64,000 bases of DNA, taken from Kribbella aluminosa (GTDB lineage: Bacteria; Actinomycetota; Actinomycetes; Propionibacteriales; Kribbellaceae). Under the pieces are notes generated by a model. That model was given only the letters and a program-made list of their open reading frames with translations. It did not search any database and was not told the origin of the DNA. The translations under genes were made by a program, and so were the position numbers. Where the stretch lies: NCBI RefSeq assembly GCF_017876295.1, contig NZ_JAGINT010000002.1, positions 4,340,001 to 4,404,000 of the forward strand, given 5' to 3'. This document shows, in pieces, positions 8,245-16,420 of the stretch (position 1 is its first letter; each line of letters begins with the position of its first letter).

Positions 8245-9840
8245 TCAGTTCACGGCTACCGCGGTCCACGCCGCGGCGACCGCGGCCTTCTCCGCGCTGC
8301 TCGCGCCGTACAGGTCGGTGGCCGCGTTCAGCGTCGCGGTCCGGGCCTGCGTGTACGTCGTACCGCTGGTCATGTACGTGGTCAGCGCGCGGAACCAGAT
8401 CTTGCCGAGCTTGTCATGGCCGATGCCGGTGAGCGTCGAGCCGTCGCAGGTCGGCGAGTTGTGCGGCAGGCCGCCGATCGTCTTCGCGCCGGAGCCCTCG
8501 GCGAGCAGGTACGCGAAGTGGTTGGCGATACCCGACGAGTAGTGCACGTCGAGGTTGCCGACACTCGACGAGTAGCAGTCGGGGGAGTTGCCGTCCTTGC
8601 TCGGCTTGTCCATGAACCGCAGCGCCGGGCGGTCCTTCATGATCTTCTCGCCGATGTAGTAGTCGCCCGGGTCGGCCGGGTTGTTCGCGTAGAACTCGAC
8701 CATCGTGCCGAGGATGTCGCTGGTGGCCTCGTTCAGACCGCCGGACTCACCGGAGTACGTGAGGTTCGCGGTGTGCTCGGTGACGCCGTGGGACATCTCG
8801 TGGCCGGCCACGTCGAGCGAGACCAGCGGGCCGGCCGCGACGTTGTCACCGTCGCCGTACGTCATCTGCTTGCCGTCCCAGAACGCGTTCACGTAGTTGG
8901 AGCCGTAGTGCACGCGGCTCGGGACACCCTTGCCGTCGCCGAAGATCCCGTTCCGGCCCTGCACGTTCTTGTAGTAGTCGTACGTCGTCTCCGCGCCGTA
9001 GTGCGCGTCGACGGCCGCCGACGTCCGGTCCGAGTTCGTGCCGTTGCCCCAGTGGTTGTCGGCGTCGATGAACTTGGTCGCCGCGACGCAGCCCAGCTGG
9101 AAGACCTGGCAGAGGACCGAGTCGGTCTTGTTGTTCGCGTCGCCGGTCCAGCCGCCGCCGCGGGTGGCGTCGGTCAGCGTGAAGCCGCCGGTCGCCGTAC
9201 TCGTCTCGATCGGCACGGTCCCGGAGTACAGGCTCTTGCCGTCACCGGTGGCCGTCTCGATGTGCTGCTCGCTGATCAGCTTCGCGCCGGTCAAGGCGTC
9301 GACGGTGGTGGTGATGCGGCTCGGCGTACCGTCCTTCTGGGTGCCGACCGTGGTGACCAGGTACGCCAGCCGCGGCGCGCCCTTGCGGGCCTCGATCACC
9401 AGGCTGGGCTTGCCTTCGGACTTGACCCCGTTGGTCAGCGCCTTCGCGGTCGCGGTGGCGGCGCCGAGCTTCGGCGTACGGCTGATGTTCGCGGTTTTGG
9501 TGAGGGTCAGGCTGGCGCTCTTGAAGGCGCCGTCCTTGGTCTCGTGGACGACGACGTCGCCGCCGAGGACCGGGAGGCCGCCGATCGTGCGGTCCATCCG
9601 CACGTGGCTGCTGCCGTCCTTGTCGACGATCACGTCCTTGACCACGAACGCGTCGGCCGTCGTGGCCCGCAGCGCGGCCAGGTTGCCGCTGATCGCCTCC
9701 TTGGCCTTCGCGACGGCCACGGCGGGGCTGGGGAGAGGGGAAGCCGTCGGTGCACCGGTGGCAGTAGATGCGCTGGTCAGTCCGAGGGCGGTGGTGGTCG
9801 CCACTGCAGTCGCAGCGGCGAACAGGGCGGATCTGTTCAT
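8245..9840 (-). CDS. Secreted M4 (thermolysin-family) metalloprotease
   Basis: A 531-residue preproprotein. ATG at 9840 is preceded by AAGGAG at 7 nt and followed by a signal peptide. A FTP/PepSY-type propeptide covers roughly residues 40-200, and the mature protease follows. The zinc motif HEMSH is at 347-351 and the third ligand Glu371 is in GGLNEATSD, the M4 hallmark. The C-terminal domain is GIGHDKLGKIWFRAL and beyond. The protein is a neutral extracellular endopeptidase. It is transcribed towards the secreted nuclease (133-bp gap), so the two may form a scavenging unit, though each probably has its own promoter. Confidence 0.95.
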   Translation of the reverse strand: MNRSALFAAATAVATTTALGLTSASTATGAPTASPLPSPAVAVAKAKEAISGNLAALRATTADAFVVKDVIVDKDGSSHVRMDRTIGGLPVLGGDVVVHETKDGAFKSASLTLTKTANISRTPKLGAATATAKALTNGVKSEGKPSLVIEARKGAPRLAYLVTTVGTQKDGTPSRITTTVDALTGAKLISEQHIETATGDGKSLYSGTVPIETSTATGGFTLTDATRGGGWTGDANNKTDSVLCQVFQLGCVAATKFIDADNHWGNGTNSDRTSAAVDAHYGAETTYDYYKNVQGRNGIFGDGKGVPSRVHYGSNYVNAFWDGKQMTYGDGDNVAAGPLVSLDVAGHEMSHGVTEHTANLTYSGESGGLNEATSDILGTMVEFYANNPADPGDYYIGEKIMKDRPALRFMDKPSKDGNSPDCYSSSVGNLDVHYSSGIANHFAYLLAEGSGAKTIGGLPHNSPTCDGSTLTGIGHDKLGKIWFRALTTYMTSGTTYTQARTATLNAATDLYGASSAEKAAVAAAWTAVAVN

Positions 9841-9986
9841 CCTCGCGCTCCTTGTCAGGTGTCCCGGAGGCCTCACGCCCCAGGAACGAGGTGCTGGAAC
9901 GTTACCGCCCAGTCACCGAACGTGGCCAGGGGTTGGGAAAAGTTGCCGTTCCGTCGCGGATCCGGGTTTTGGTCGGTCCGGGGCGA

Positions 9987-9992
9987 TAGCGT
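9987..9992 (+). promoter_or_regulatory. -10 element of a probably leaderless ligD-type promoter
   Basis: TAGCGT lies 6 nt before the ATG at 9999. The spacing puts the transcription start at or next to the start codon, and there is no purine-rich ribosome binding site in between. The same TAGCGT word occurs before fabG at 18612. Confidence 0.5.
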
Positions 9993-9998
9993 CTCGGC

Positions 9999-11093
9999 AT
10001 GGCGAAGAGCACGGCGGTGATGCTCACCGTGGGGGAGCGTGAGGTCCGGGTTTCCAGCCCCGAGCGGGTTGTCTACGAGGCGACAGACTGGGCTCCGGAG
10101 GTTTCGAAGCTGCAGGTCTGCGAGTACTTCGTCGCGGTGGCGCCCGCGTTCATGCACGCCTCGGGGGACCGGCCGGTCGCGCTGGAGCGCTGGCCCGGTG
10201 GGTGGCGCGAGGGGATGACCTTGTCGGTCGACTCGATCGGCCGCCAGACCGGCGACGGGTTCTACTCGAAGCGGCTGCCGAAGGGCGCGCCGGACTGGCT
10301 GGAGACCTGCCGCGTGCTGACGCCGAACGGCCGCCCGATCGACGAGCTGTGCCTGTCCGAGCCGGCCGCCGCGGTCTGGGCAGCGCAGATGGGCACGCTG
10401 ACCTTCCACCCGTGGGCAGTCCGCCGTACCGATCTCGACCGTCCTGACGAGCTGCGGATCGACCTCGACCCGCAGCCCGGGGCGACCTTTGCCGACGCCC
10501 GCCGGGTGGCCGGTGTTGCGCGGGAACTGCTGGACGAGCTGGGGCTCCGTGGGTACCCGAAGACCAGTGGCAACCGGGGGATCCACATCTACGTGCGGAT
10601 CCGGCCCGAGTGGTCGTTCGACGAGGTCCGGCACGCCGCGATCGGCCTCGGCCGCGAGCTCGAGCACCGCGACGACGGCGTCACCACCGCCTGGTGGAAG
10701 GAGGAACGCGGCGAGGCGTCGATCTTCCTCGACTTCAACCAGAACCTCCGCGACCGGACGGTCGCCGGCGCCTGGTCGCTCCGGCCCCGGCCCGGTGCGC
10801 CGGTCAGTACGCCGATGTCCTGGGAGCGGCTCGCCGAGGTCGACGACCCGCGGGCGTTCAACCTGCACACGGTCCCGGAGTACCTCGCCGACGGGGACCC
10901 GTGGGCCGACATGGACGAGACGGCGTACGCGCTCGACCCGCTGCTGCGGTTGTGGGAGGAGCTGCCCGGCGGCGAGCTGAACTTCCCGCCGGACTACCCG
11001 AAGATGCCGGGCGAGCCGCCGCGGGTGCAGCCGAGCAAGAAGGTCGCCGAGCACTGGGACGAGCAGGGCAACCGCATCCCTGACATTCCGTAG
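9999..11093 (+). CDS. LigD-type DNA polymerase/primase (non-homologous end joining)
   Basis: A 364-residue stand-alone polymerase domain of the archaeo-eukaryotic primase superfamily, matching the PolDom of bacterial DNA ligase D. The metal-binding Asp pair is in LRIDLDPQPG and the third acidic residue in IFLDFNQN. The conserved YPKTSGNRGIHIYVRI and WSLRPRPGAPVSTPM blocks are both present. Such enzymes fill or extend broken ends with a ribonucleotide preference. No ligase domain, nuclease domain or Ku gene is in this window, so partners must be elsewhere. It is divergent from the M4 protease. Confidence 0.92.
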   Translation: MAKSTAVMLTVGEREVRVSSPERVVYEATDWAPEVSKLQVCEYFVAVAPAFMHASGDRPVALERWPGGWREGMTLSVDSIGRQTGDGFYSKRLPKGAPDWLETCRVLTPNGRPIDELCLSEPAAAVWAAQMGTLTFHPWAVRRTDLDRPDELRIDLDPQPGATFADARRVAGVARELLDELGLRGYPKTSGNRGIHIYVRIRPEWSFDEVRHAAIGLGRELEHRDDGVTTAWWKEERGEASIFLDFNQNLRDRTVAGAWSLRPRPGAPVSTPMSWERLAEVDDPRAFNLHTVPEYLADGDPWADMDETAYALDPLLRLWEELPGGELNFPPDYPKMPGEPPRVQPSKKVAEHWDEQGNRIPDIP

Positions 11094-11146
11094 CGCTGTC
11101 TCGTCGGGTGGGTATCGACACGCTCATTCGCTAGGAGACACCTGTT

Positions 11147-11620
11147 ATGGACGCTCGTCTGGATCTGTTCACCAACCCCGTACTCGGCAAGTTCATCAAG
11201 CACCTCAACTCCGCGGCCCGGGTCGCGCTGGACGCCGGCGTTCCGCTCGCGACGCTCGAGCTGGTCGAGCTACGGGCCAGCCAGATCAACGGCTGCGCGT
11301 ACTGCGTCGACATGCATTCGAAGGACCTCGCGCACCACGGCGAGACCGCCGTCCGGATCAACCTGGTCGCGGTCTGGCGCGAGGCAACCGTCTACACCGA
11401 CGCGGAGCGCGCCGCCCTGGCGCTGACCGAGGCCGGCACCCGGATCGCCGACGCCGCCGGCGGAGTCCCCGACGACGTCTGGCAGAACGCGACCAAGTAC
11501 TACGACGAGAACCAGTTGGCCGCCCTGGTGGCCGCCATCGCCGGCATCAACACCTGGAACCGCCTCAACGTCATCACCCAGCAACCAGCCGGCGACTACG
11601 TCCCCGGCCAATGGGGATAA
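11147..11620 (+). CDS. Carboxymuconolactone decarboxylase/AhpD-family protein
   Basis: A 157-residue all-helical protein with the AhpD-fold active site: an upstream Glu in LELVELRASQINGCAYCVDMHSKDLA, then CxxC (CAYC) and His four residues later. These residues form the redox-active peroxidase/disulfide site in AhpD relatives. The function is probably alkyl-hydroperoxide or thiol peroxidase activity rather than muconolactone decarboxylation. AGGAG lies 8 nt before ATG. It stands alone, 53 bp after the polymerase gene, and its 3' end opens onto the repeat-filled intergenic interval. Confidence 0.9.
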   Translation: MDARLDLFTNPVLGKFIKHLNSAARVALDAGVPLATLELVELRASQINGCAYCVDMHSKDLAHHGETAVRINLVAVWREATVYTDAERAALALTEAGTRIADAAGGVPDDVWQNATKYYDENQLAALVAAIAGINTWNRLNVITQQPAGDYVPGQWG

Positions 11621-11680
11621 CCTGCCCCATCACCACCCACCCCCACCACGCCCACGTCCCACCCCCACACTCACGTCCGC

Positions 11681-11919
11681 GTCGCGCCCCCAGGCCCGTG
11701 TCGCGCCGCCACCCGTACGTCTGCGTCGCGCCCCCAGGCCCGTGTCGCGCCGCCACCCGTACGTCTGCGTCGCGCCCCCAGGCCCGTGTCGCGCCGCCAC
11801 CCGTACGTCTGCGTCGCGCCCCGACGCCCGTGTCGCGCCGCCACCCGTACGTCCGCGTCGCGCCCCCACGCCCGCGTCGCGCCCCCACGCCCGCGTCGCG
11901 CCCCCACCCTCACGTCCGC
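11681..11919. repeat. 44-bp minisatellite followed by 19-bp units
   Basis: GTCGCGCC words begin at 11681, 11725, 11769, 11813 and 11857, giving four consecutive units of exactly 44 bp. Each unit is built from GTCGCGCCCCCAGGCCCGTG plus TCGCGCCGCCACCCGTACGT and a TCTGC-type joint. Units 1-3 are essentially identical and unit 4 has small changes. From 11857 a shorter 19-bp unit GTCGCGCCCCCACGCCCGC is repeated (11857, 11876), then a diverged copy from 11895. The 44-bp period is not a multiple of three, which argues against coding. The array is C-rich on this strand. Confidence 0.9.
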
Positions 11920-12023
11920 GTCGCGTCGCCACGACCACACCCGCGTCCCCGCCCCGAGGTCCCGCCGCCCACGTTCCCACCCATGTCCCGCCCCCACGTG
12001 CGCCGCATTCTCGCGACGCCATT

Positions 12024-12103
12024 TGAGTGGTTAACCACTCAGGTGGTGCCTTTGCACCTCGCATGCAGCGGGTGAAGGCACCATCTCAGGGGTTAACCCC
12101 TGA
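12024..12103. repeat. 80-bp composite inverted repeat with two 18-bp palindromes
   Basis: Perfect 18-bp palindromes lie at 12024-12041 (TGAGTGGTTAACCACTCA) and 12086-12103 (TCAGGGGTTAACCCCTGA). Between them AGGTGGTGCC (12041-12050) and GGCACCATCT (12077-12086) are inverted with 9/10 matches. GCATGC at 12061-12066 sits on the common centre at 12063.5. The two 40-bp halves match at 29 of 40 positions. Each palindrome can also fold alone as a 7-bp stem with a TTAA loop. The element lies between two gene ends, so it is unlikely to be a promoter operator. A REP/BIME-like element is possible. Confidence 0.85.
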
Positions 12104-12270
12104 AACGGGGCTCTCTTGACGCAGGTGTGGGCGTTGGTCGGACCGTGTGATGCCGGAGCCAGGTGGGCGAGGGGGTTTCGCCGGCGTGGGTGCCCGACGC
12201 GCGGGCGGGGTTCACCATGACGATCGCGGCTGTACGCCGAATCGTGGCGTTTGGCTGGTGTCCTCACCCG

Positions 12271-12328
12271 CGAGTCGTGGATCGGGGTCGCCGGCTACGG
12301 CGTGTCGTTCGCCGAATCCCACGACTCG
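12271..12328. repeat. 10-bp inverted repeat with 38-nt loop
   Basis: CGAGTCGTGG (12271-12280) and CCACGACTCG (12319-12328) are perfectly inverted. It lies inside the gene-free interval and may be a folded RNA element or a chance repeat. No gene ends here. Confidence 0.45.
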
Positions 12329-12763
12329 ACGAACAGCTCGCTGCGCCGTACGACTGATCGGTCGTAGTTGAGCGAGGTCGGGGGAATTCGGGTGGTCGGT
12401 TCAGGTGGACAGCATCGCTCTCGGCGGTTCCAACCCCTGGACGGTGCCGTCCGGCCGGCAGGCTCTCCAGGCGGAGAACATGCGCAAGTGGACAAGAAAC
12501 GCATGCTCGGGCGACACGACTACGCCTCGGTCTGTGGCGACAGGTAGAGCGCCGGGGAGACGCTGTACGCGCGGGCGCGGTCACGCTCAGGTGCACTACC
12601 CGGCCGCCGGACATGTCCTGTCGGCATTGCACGCGGGCACGCCCCCGCGACGCCACCCCGGAAACACACCACCCAGCCATACATCAGTCACAAGAGCCTC
12701 AAACGGGCCGACGGCTGGGAGGGCGGTGTGGCCGCGGCCTGAAGGTGGGCCGGGCTGCGGAGG

Positions 12764-12956
12764 GTGGAGCAGGTGGTGGGTGGGGGCGCGGGCCGGGGAG
12801 CGGGTGGGGGCGCAGGCCCGCGGGGGTGGAGCGGGTGATGGGTGCGGGCGTGGGCCGCGGGGGGTGGAGCGGGTGATGGGTGCGGGCGTGGGGGGTGGAG
12901 CGGGTGGTGGGTGGCGGCGTGGGCCGCCGGGGGTGGAGCGGGTGGTGGGTGGGGGC
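12764..12956. repeat. G-rich tandem repeat, alternating 31- and 38-bp units
   Basis: GTGGAGCGGGTG-type unit starts occur at 12764, 12795 (variant GGGGAGCGGGTG), 12826, 12864, 12895 and 12933. The spacings are 31, 31, 38, 31 and 38 bp. Each unit holds several GGG runs, so the + strand has dense G-quadruplex potential. The array ends at the stop codon of the minus-strand SDR gene and would form its 3' untranslated RNA as a C-rich transcript. Confidence 0.8.
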
Positions 12957-13712
12957 TCAGATGGTGCGGAGGGCGCCGCCGTCGATCGGGATGATTGCGC
13001 CGGTCAGGTAGGAGGCGGCGGGGGAGAGGATGAAGGCGGCGACGCGGCCGAACTCGTCGGGGGTGCCGTAGCGGCGCAGTGGGATGGTCTTCTCGGAGGC
13101 GCGGCGGACGGCCTCCGGGTCGCCGGACTTGCCGTCCAGCTCCTTCAGGCGGGCGGTGGAGATCCGGCCGGGCATCAGGCCGTTCACCCGGATGCCGTTC
13201 GGACCGAGCTCGTCGGCGAGGGTCTTCGCGACCATCGCCAGCCCGGGGCGGAGACCGTTCGAGATCGCCAGCCCGTTGATCGGGGACTTCACCGACGACG
13301 ACAGTACGAACGCGATCGACGTACCCTCCGCCCCGGCCCGTGCGACCGCCCGGGCGATCCGCAGCCCGCCGAGGAACACGCTGTCGAACGCGGCCCGCCA
13401 GTCCGCCTCGTCGGTGTCCAGCGCGGTCCCGGCCCGCGGGCCGCCGACGCTGATCAGCGCGCCGTGCAGCTCGCCCCACTTGGCGATCGCGGTGGCGGCC
13501 AGCCGCTCCGCACTCTCTGGATCGGCGTTGTCGACCGGGATGCCGACGACGTTCGCGCCCAGCTCCGCGGCGGCCCGGGTGATCGACTCCTCGTTCCGGC
13601 TGGAGATCACCAGCCGGGCGCCTTCGGCGGCAAGGGCCTTCGCGGTGGCGAAGCCGAGCCCGGCGCTGGCGCCGGTGACGATGTAGGTGCGATCGCGCAG
13701 TCCTAGGTCCAC
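12957..13712 (-). CDS. Atypical short-chain dehydrogenase/reductase lacking the Tyr-Lys pair
   Basis: A roughly 251-residue SDR. The NAD(P)-binding TGASAGLG is at the N-terminus and IIPIDGGALRTI at the C-terminus. At the active site the usual YxxxK is absent: the aligned segment reads SSSVKSPINGLAISNGLRPGLAM, with Ser and Arg in place of Tyr and Lys. A subgroup of FabG-like SDRs shows this replacement, so classical ketoreductase chemistry is doubtful. GTG at 13712 is chosen because AGGA lies 7 nt ahead; GTG at 13730 is possible. The gene converges with the repeat interval and has no operon partner. Confidence 0.8.
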   Translation of the reverse strand: MDLGLRDRTYIVTGASAGLGFATAKALAAEGARLVISSRNEESITRAAAELGANVVGIPVDNADPESAERLAATAIAKWGELHGALISVGGPRAGTALDTDEADWRAAFDSVFLGGLRIARAVARAGAEGTSIAFVLSSSVKSPINGLAISNGLRPGLAMVAKTLADELGPNGIRVNGLMPGRISTARLKELDGKSGDPEAVRRASEKTIPLRRYGTPDEFGRVAAFILSPAASYLTGAIIPIDGGALRTI

Positions 13713-13772
13713 GACTCCATCCTGCCGCACCCCACGCGGGCGCGCACCTCGAACGTGGCCGATGGCAAAGAC

Positions 13773-15645
13773 CTAGTACGCCGACCTGCGCAGCGGGGAC
13801 TCGGCCGTCGTCAGGTGCCAGGCGGTGTTCACCAGGCCGAGATGCGAGAACGCCTGCGGGAAGTTCCCGAGCATCCGCCCGGAGCCGACGTCGTACTCCT
13901 CGGCGAGCAGCCCGACGTCGTTGCGGAGGGCAACCAGCTTCTCGTACAGGTCGCGGGCCTCGCCGACCCGGCCGACCATCGCGAGCGCGTCGGCCAGCCA
14001 GAACGAGCAGATCAGGAACGTGCCCTCGTCGCCGCTCAGCCCGTCGTCGGTGTGCTCGGTCAGGTACCGCCGGACGAACCCGTCGACGGTCAGTTCACGC
14101 TGCACCGCGTCCACCGTGCCGGCTACCCGCGGGTCGTCGGCCGGCAGGAACCCGACCTGCGGGATCAGCAGTACGGCGGCATCGAGCGCCTTGCTCCCGT
14201 ACGCCTGCGTGAACGTGTTCCGGTCCGGGTCGTACGCCTGCTCGCAGACCGCCTTGTGGATCTCGTCCGCGCGCGCCCGCCACTCCTTGGCCGGCCCGCT
14301 CAGCCCGAACCGCTCGACCGCCCGCGCGGCCCGGTCGAACGCGACCCAGGCCATCACCTTCGAGTACGTGAAGTGCTGCCGCCCGCCGCGGACCTCCCAG
14401 ATCCCTTCGTCGGGCTGGTTCCAGACCTCGTCCAGGTGCCGCATCAGGCCGCGCTGGACCTGCCAGGCCTCGTCGGTCGCGCCGATCTCGGCCTCCCGGG
14501 CCAGCGCGAGCACGTCCATCACCTCGCCGAACACGTCGATCTGCAACTGTTCGGCGGCCGCGTTCCCGATCCGCACCGGCGCCGCCCCGGCGAACCCGGG
14601 CAGCCAGCCGGCCTCGAACTCGGTGAGCCGGCGCTCCCCGGTCACGCCGTACATGATCTGCACGTCCTGCGGAGAGCCGGCGATCGCGCGCAGCAGCCAG
14701 TTCCGCCAGGCCTCGGCCTCGTCGGTGTACCCGGCGCGCAGCATCGCGGACAGCGTCATCGTTGCGTCGCGCAACCAGCAGTACCGGTAGTCCCAGTTCC
14801 GGGAGCCGCCGAGCGTCTCGGGCAACGAGGTGGTCGGGGGCCGCGACGATCCCGCCGGACGGCGCGTAGGTCAGCGCCTTCAGCGTCAGGATCGACCGCG
14901 TCACCTCCTCGCTGAGCTCGGTGGTGCTGGTACTGCGGCCGATCCAGTCCGTCCAGAAGTCCTCGGTCGGCTGCAGCGACGCGATCGCGTCGGTCGCCCG
15001 CGGGACCGGATGGTGCGACGGGTGCCAGGTCAGGACGAACCAGGCCCGGTCGCCCTTGCCGACCCGGAAATCGCCGTACGTCGTGAGATCGCGGCCGTAC
15101 TGGTGGACGTCGGAGCGCAGCGAGACCGCGTCCGGTCCGGCGATCGCGTCGATCTGACCGTCGGAGCGGCGGACCCACGGAACCACGTGACCGTAGTCGA
15201 ACCGCAGCTTCAGCTCGGACCGCATCTCGACGGACCCGTGGATGCCCTCGACGATCCGGACCACGTCCGGCGCCGCGTCCCGGGGCGGCATGAAGTCGAT
15301 CACCCGCACCGTCCCGGTCGGGGTCGACCACTCGGTCTCCAGGACCAGCGTGTCGCCGCGGTAGTGCCGGCTGCTGACCGCGTCCGCGTCCCGGGGCGCG
15401 ATCCGCCAGCGACCGTTGTCGTCGGTGCCGAGCAGCGCCGCGAAGCAGGCGGGGGAGTCGAACCGCGGGAAGCACAGCCAGTCGATCGAGCCCCGCTTCG
15501 ACACCAGCGCGGCGGTCTGCAGGTCACCGATCAGCGCGTAGTCCTCGATCCGCCGCTCCGGCGTGGGCCGGCTGTTCGACGTCCTCGGCGTCTGCTGGTG
15601 GCTCGTCTCCGGATTCGGCCCCCGACTTGGCCCCCGACTTGTCAC
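13773..15645 (-). pseudogene. GH15 glucoamylase/trehalase-like gene with a +1 frameshift
   Basis: Two frames together encode a full GH15 protein of about 623 residues. The first part runs from IEDYALIGDLQTAALVSKRGSIDWLC to TLKALTYAPSGGIVAAP; the second continues TTSLPETLGGSRNWDYRYCWLRDAT to the C-terminus at 13773. The switch falls at the G5 run 14836-14840, where removing one base restores one frame. Family members hydrolyse alpha-glucans or trehalose. Start: GTG at 15645 with GGAGG 6 nt ahead. The first 122 bp overlap the SURF1 gene. This is either a real mutation or a base-count error in the assembly. Confidence 0.85.
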
Positions 15646-16363
15646 TGCGGCCTCCCGTTTTCGTGAAGTAGACGAGTCCACCGATCGCCAGCAGCGCGAA
15701 GAAGAACCACTGCAGTGCGTAGAAGAAGTGTGGACCGTCGTCGATCTCCGGGCCGGGGAACCCGCTGAAGGACGGGTCGTTGGCGGGGTCCTGCTTGGTG
15801 ATCTGCAGGTAGCCGTCGTACAGGTTCAGCCCGAGGACCTTCGCGAAGTCGGGCCCGTTGATCAGCCGGGCCGTTCCGTTGTCCGGCGTACCGCCGGTGG
15901 TGCTGCCGCCGCGTTCGCTGCGCTGCAGGCGCCCGGTGACGGTCACCTGCCCACTCGGTACGGCGGGGACGTGCAGCGGCATCAGCTCCGAGCTCTGGCG
16001 GGCGATGAAGCCGCGGTCGATCAGCAGCGCCTTCCCGTCCGGCAGGACCAGCGGCGTGACGATCTCGAAACCGGGTCTGTCCTGGACGTTGCGGTACTTC
16101 AGGATCACCTGCTTCGAGGCGTCGTACCGCCCGGCGACGACCACGGTGCGCCAGGCGTGCTGATCGCCCACGACACCCGGCGGCCCCAGGATCTGGTCGA
16201 TGGACGCGGGCTGGGCGGCCAGGTTGGTCCTGGTCACCGCGTTGCGTGCCTTGCGTTCGTCGAGACGGTGCAGCTGCCAGCGACCGAGCTCCACGCACAC
16301 GACAGCCAGGAGCAGGACGCCCAGCGCGGCGGCGATCCAGCGGAGGTTCACGATACGACCCAC
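15524..16363 (-). CDS. SURF1-family cytochrome oxidase assembly protein
   Basis: A 279-residue membrane protein. It has an N-terminal span (LRWIAAALGVLLLAVVCVELGRWQLHRLDERKARN), a large extracytoplasmic part with RPGFEIVTPLVLPDGKALLIDRGF, and a second span near residues 215-238 (HFFYALQWFFFALLAIGGLVYF). This two-span topology and the GRWQ and LIDRGF signatures define SURF1, which assists haem A insertion into cytochrome c oxidase. The hydrophilic tail after the second span overlaps the start of the GH15 gene for 122 bp in another frame, an unusually long overlap. GTG start at 16363, divergent from moaA. Confidence 0.92.
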   Translation of the reverse strand: MGRIVNLRWIAAALGVLLLAVVCVELGRWQLHRLDERKARNAVTRTNLAAQPASIDQILGPPGVVGDQHAWRTVVVAGRYDASKQVILKYRNVQDRPGFEIVTPLVLPDGKALLIDRGFIARQSSELMPLHVPAVPSGQVTVTGRLQRSERGGSTTGGTPDNGTARLINGPDFAKVLGLNLYDGYLQITKQDPANDPSFSGFPGPEIDDGPHFFYALQWFFFALLAIGGLVYFTKTGGRSDKSGAKSGAESGDEPPADAEDVEQPAHAGAADRGLRADR

Positions 16364-16408
16364 GTCTCGAACTTAAGCCATCCCCTGAAATACCCGACGC
16401 CCGGCACG

Positions 16409-16414
16409 TACGCT
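16409..16414 (+). promoter_or_regulatory. Candidate -10 element of moaA
   Basis: TACGCT lies 6 nt before the moaA ATG, with a G6 run between them. The run could serve either as a ribosome binding site on a longer message or simply as the spacer of a leaderless one. Confidence 0.4.
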
Positions 16415-16420
16415 GGGGGG

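Larger units (their letters stand above)
11621..12956. other. 1.3-kb gene-free convergent interval rich in repeats
   Basis: This lies between the 3' ends of the AhpD-like gene and the SDR gene. I find no protein-coding gene. Open frames exist on both strands, but they are low-complexity Pro/Arg/His/Gly strings created by the repeats, and the 44-bp period cannot keep one frame. The interval holds a 44-bp tandem repeat, an 80-bp composite dyad, a 10-bp inverted repeat with a 38-nt loop, and a G-rich 31/38-bp repeat. The stretch 12330-12760 has no recognisable feature beyond a small TACGAC/GTCGTA inverted repeat at 12349-12366. Confidence 0.7.

Noticed and set aside
11681..11856. Possible CRISPR array
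   Set aside because: The 44-bp units are contiguous with no variable spacers, and no cas genes are present.
12024..12041. GntR/FadR-type operator (TGGTTAACCA core)
   Set aside because: The site is between the 3' ends of two convergent genes and no promoter or regulator gene is near. A structural repeat explains the mirrored second copy better.
11611..12075. Open frames on both strands across the 44-bp repeats (Pro/Arg/His or Gly/Arg-rich)
   Set aside because: The repeat period is not divisible by three, composition is extreme, and frames exist on both strands at once. No ribosome binding site or family match.
12264..12680. 138-codon minus-strand frame in the gene-free interval
   Set aside because: Ser/Arg/Thr-rich string with no recognisable domain, no ribosome binding site, and it spans an inverted repeat.
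14836..14840. Programmed frameshift with stop codon stimulation as in prfB
   Set aside because: The zero-frame codon after the slip site is GAC, not a stop or rare codon, and no upstream Shine-Dalgarno-like stimulator at the right distance is seen. Kept only as a secondary explanation.
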